Positions 37,013 through 39,534 of a stretch of DNA of 39,534 nucleotides are shown piece by piece. Source of the stretch: Phycisphaeraceae bacterium (GTDB taxonomy: Bacteria; Planctomycetota; Phycisphaerae; Phycisphaerales; Phycisphaeraceae); NCBI GenBank assembly GCA_019634195.1, contig JAHQVV010000162.1:1-39534 (forward strand), in the 5' to 3' direction. The notes below the pieces were generated by a model. The model was not told the DNA's origin, made no database searches, and saw only the letters and a program-made list of their open reading frames with translations. The position numbers and the translations under genes were made by a program. How positions within the stretch are numbered: position 1 is the first letter of the stretch; each line of letters begins with the position of its first letter.

Positions 37013-38242
37013 ATGCCAACGCCCGTCACGATCGAAGACATCCGTTCCGCCGCCGATCGCATCTCCGGCGGGGTCCGACGTACGCCCACGCTCCAAAGCG
37101 AGTGGCTCAGCCCGATCGTCGGCTTTGGCTTCTACCTCAAGCGTGAGCACCGCCAAGGCACCGGCTCGTTCAAGGAACGCGGCGCACGCAATGCGCTGAT
37201 GCGCCTTGCGATCGAACAGAAAGAGGGCGGCGTGGTCTCGGCCTCCGCGGGGAACCATGCCCTCGCCCTCGCGTCGCACGGCAAGCAGCTCGGCATCCCT
37301 GTCACCGTTGTCATGCCGGCCTTCGCGCCGATCATTAAAGCCCGCAACTGCGAAGAACTCGGTGCCAAGGTCATCCTCCATGGCGACCACATCGGCGACT
37401 GCCGGGAGTACGCCAACCAACTGGTCGATGAGCAGGGGCTGGTCTACATCAACGGCTACGACGACCCGGACATCATCGCCGGCGCGGGCACGATCGGCAT
37501 CGAACTGCTCGAACAGGTGGGCGAGGTCGACGCGGTTGTTGTGCCGGTCGGCGGCGGGGGCTTAATCGCCGGGGTTGCAGTGGCCGTCAAAGCCTTGAAG
37601 CCCGAGGTCAAGCTGATCGGCGTCGAGCCTGAGTCGGCGTCGAGTTTCTCCGCGGCCATGCAGGCGGGTCAGCCGGTGAAGGCAGAGGTCCGCCCGACGC
37701 TTGCCGATGGCCTGGCGGTGCCTTGCGTCGGGGCCAACGCGTTTGCAATCGCGGCGCCGCTGATCGACAAGATGATCACGGTGAACGAGCAGGAGATCGC
37801 GTTGGCGATCCTTCGGCTGGCCGAGATGGAGAAGGCCGTGGTCGAGGGCGCGGGCGCAACCGGCGTCGCCGCGGCGCTCGCGGGCAAGCTCGACGACTAC
37901 AAAGGCAAGCATGTTGCATCGGTCCTCTGCGGCGGCAACATCGACACGACCATGCTCGGCCGGATCATCCAGCGCGGCATGGCCGTCGACGGCCGGCTCT
38001 GCCGATTCAGCGCCCACATCTCCGACCGCCCCGGCGGGCTGGCGGCCTTCACCCGCGTCCTCGCCGACGAGGGCGTCAGCGTCATCGACATCGCCCACGA
38101 CCGCGTCTTCGGCGGCGACGAGATCGCCTCCGTCTCCGTCGAGTGCGAGGTAGAAACCCGCAACCACGACCACATCCTGCATCTGCGCGACCAACTCAAC
38201 CAAGCGGGTTTCGATACGAAGTTTCACGATCTAACCGACTAA
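37013..38242 (+). CDS. ilvA: threonine ammonia-lyase (PLP fold plus C-terminal ACT-like domain)
   Basis: KREHRQGTGSFKERGARNAL (PLP lysine), SASAGNHALALA, VVPVGGGGLIAGVA; C-terminal FSAHISDRPGGLAAFTRVLADEGVSVIDIAHDR. ilvA versus tdcB not resolved. Confidence 0.92.
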   Translation: MPTPVTIEDIRSAADRISGGVRRTPTLQSEWLSPIVGFGFYLKREHRQGTGSFKERGARNALMRLAIEQKEGGVVSASAGNHALALASHGKQLGIPVTVVMPAFAPIIKARNCEELGAKVILHGDHIGDCREYANQLVDEQGLVYINGYDDPDIIAGAGTIGIELLEQVGEVDAVVVPVGGGGLIAGVAVAVKALKPEVKLIGVEPESASSFSAAMQAGQPVKAEVRPTLADGLAVPCVGANAFAIAAPLIDKMITVNEQEIALAILRLAEMEKAVVEGAGATGVAAALAGKLDDYKGKHVASVLCGGNIDTTMLGRIIQRGMAVDGRLCRFSAHISDRPGGLAAFTRVLADEGVSVIDIAHDRVFGGDEIASVSVECEVETRNHDHILHLRDQLNQAGFDTKFHDLTD

Positions 38243-39007
38243 GCCACTCGCGGACGCAGTCGTCTGAGCCGCCCCCGCATCGGGCTGCTCGGGTCTTCTT
38301 CCAGAACAACGACGCGCGGCTGTTTCGATCGTGAAGGAAACCTTAGCGTAGGCACCCACAGTCCGCGTGCGGTACAGGCCGATCCCTAATGCACTTTCGA
38401 CAGGCAGTGATGCATCCATGCAACAGTCGATCGACATGTCGCAGGTGAGCATATCGAGCGAGCGTTCCAGCCCGTAAGAGTTCCATGACTGTTCGTTCAG
38501 GCCAGTGACGCCGTAATCGACTTCGTGCACGTCTTCGATCTTCACCCCAAGGGACTGCGCGATCGTGTCCGCTCGTTGACGGGCCGAGGAGAGCGCTTCC
38601 GCGATCCATCGATCCGCATCCTCGCCGCCGCCGTATTCCCAACGGATACGGTTAAGCCTGCAATGCTTAGGTTTTGAGATAAGGACGAGGATGTCGACGA
38701 GCTTGCTCAGCTCCGCGATTTCAATATCAAGGTCGTATTGTGCGGTTGATGTGCGCAGGAAGACGCCCCGCTTGGAATCGGCGTGCACATTGGTCAGTGT
38801 GACCGCCTCCTCATCCACGCCGGACTTGGCGAGCTCATCGATTAGCTCACGGACCTCGGTCGCTCGCTTCAATGCTGCGTCCGGGCCGAGCAGTGCCGAG
38901 CCCGTCACCCGGACCGACAACACCGCTCCGATCGCGGTCTGCTCCTCGGTGTATCGGCCTTGGGTCGTGAAAAAGTTGGGGATGTTCAGATCAGACACGC
39001 GCGACAT
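38231..39007 (-). CDS. SIMPL (DUF541) domain protein
   Basis: IGAVLSVRVTGSALLGPDAALKRATEVRELIDELAKSGVDEEAVTLTNV ... ALSSARQRADTIAQSLGVKIEDVHEV ... VSFTIE. Confidence 0.85.
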   Translation of the reverse strand: MSRVSDLNIPNFFTTQGRYTEEQTAIGAVLSVRVTGSALLGPDAALKRATEVRELIDELAKSGVDEEAVTLTNVHADSKRGVFLRTSTAQYDLDIEIAELSKLVDILVLISKPKHCRLNRIRWEYGGGEDADRWIAEALSSARQRADTIAQSLGVKIEDVHEVDYGVTGLNEQSWNSYGLERSLDMLTCDMSIDCCMDASLPVESALGIGLYRTRTVGAYAKVSFTIETAARRCSGRRPEQPDAGAAQTTASASGLVG

Positions 39008-39131
39008 AGGGCTTCCCTTCGTTGGGGGCTACGCGGCCAGGCGTCTTGACCCGATTGTCCTACAGCAGCCTAATCTGCACAATGCTCTCTTTGTACTACC
39101 CTTGCTCCGCGGGATCAGTAGAATCTCCCTC

Positions 39132-39534
39132 ATGACCACCCCCGACCCCGGCGCGCCCTACGGCCTGAAGACCACCCTCGTCGTCGGCATGGAGATCCAT
39201 GTCGAGCTCGATACCCGTTCCAAGATGTGGACGGACGCACCCAACGTCGCGCATCCGGATTTCCTGAATAGCGAGCCGAACACGCTCCTGAGCCCCGTTG
39301 TCATTGGCATGCCCGGCACGCTGCCCGTTATTAACGAGCAGGCCGTCGAGATGTCGATCCTCGTCGGGCTTGCGTTGGACTGTGCGATCGCCAAGCACAC
39401 CAAGTGGGACCGCAAGAGCTACTGGTACCCGGACCTGCCCAAGAACTACCAGATCAGCCAGTACGACGAGCCGATCTGCGGCGAGGGGCACATCGATATC
39501 CCCGACAACGGCGGTACGAAACACATCCGCATCA
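39132..39534 (+). CDS. gatB: Asp-tRNA(Asn)/Glu-tRNA(Gln) amidotransferase subunit B, N-terminal part (runs off the window edge)
   Basis: TTLVVGMEIHVELDTRSKMWTDAPN ... VIGMPGTLPVINEQAVEMSILVGLALDCAIAKHTKWDRKSYWYPDLPKNYQISQYDEPICGEG. Not in the ORF track because truncated. Confidence 0.97.
   Translation, partial: MTTPDPGAPYGLKTTLVVGMEIHVELDTRSKMWTDAPNVAHPDFLNSEPNTLLSPVVIGMPGTLPVINEQAVEMSILVGLALDCAIAKHTKWDRKSYWYPDLPKNYQISQYDEPICGEGHIDIPDNGGTKHIRI

Overview
The window reads as one GC-rich chromosomal segment, probably from a Phycisphaerae-type planctomycete. That is inferred from two PEP-CTERM proteins (PEPSSLALLGxGGLLxARRRR), H-X9-DG-type pseudopilins, DUF4159/DUF58 genes and a zinc-ribbon membrane protein. 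I support about 31 genes. They include CCA-adding enzyme (partial), a PGRP/amidase_2-like protein, a Ser/Thr kinase, DUF4159, DUF58, ComEC, ECF sigma plus anti-sigma, PurB, LpxA, LipB, an ArsR-methyltransferase fusion (SahR-like) with AhcY, two PEP-CTERM/pseudopilin pairs, DUF6607 with an iron/B12-type ABC transporter, DinB, a XylR-like regulator, IF-3, CdsA, an RDD protein, QueC, IlvA with ACT, SIMPL and GatB (partial). I found no phage, IS transposase, CRISPR array, rRNA or tRNA. The most interesting signals are outside the gene list: (i) about ten genes have TANNNT exactly 6-7 nt upstream of the start codon, pointing to widespread leaderless transcription; (ii) a REP-like palindromic element has an in-frame copy adding about 20 aa inside LipB, a second intergenic copy (30/34 identity), and a related doublet whose edge may supply the -10 box of ilvA; (iii) an exact FNR-type box TTGAT-N4-ATCAA lies before the DUF6607/iron locus; (iv) a strong sigma70-type promoter with an embedded palindromic operator implies a ~258-nt leader before a PEP-CTERM gene; (v) infC probably starts at AUC. 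All calls are from reading the sequence. No database search was run.
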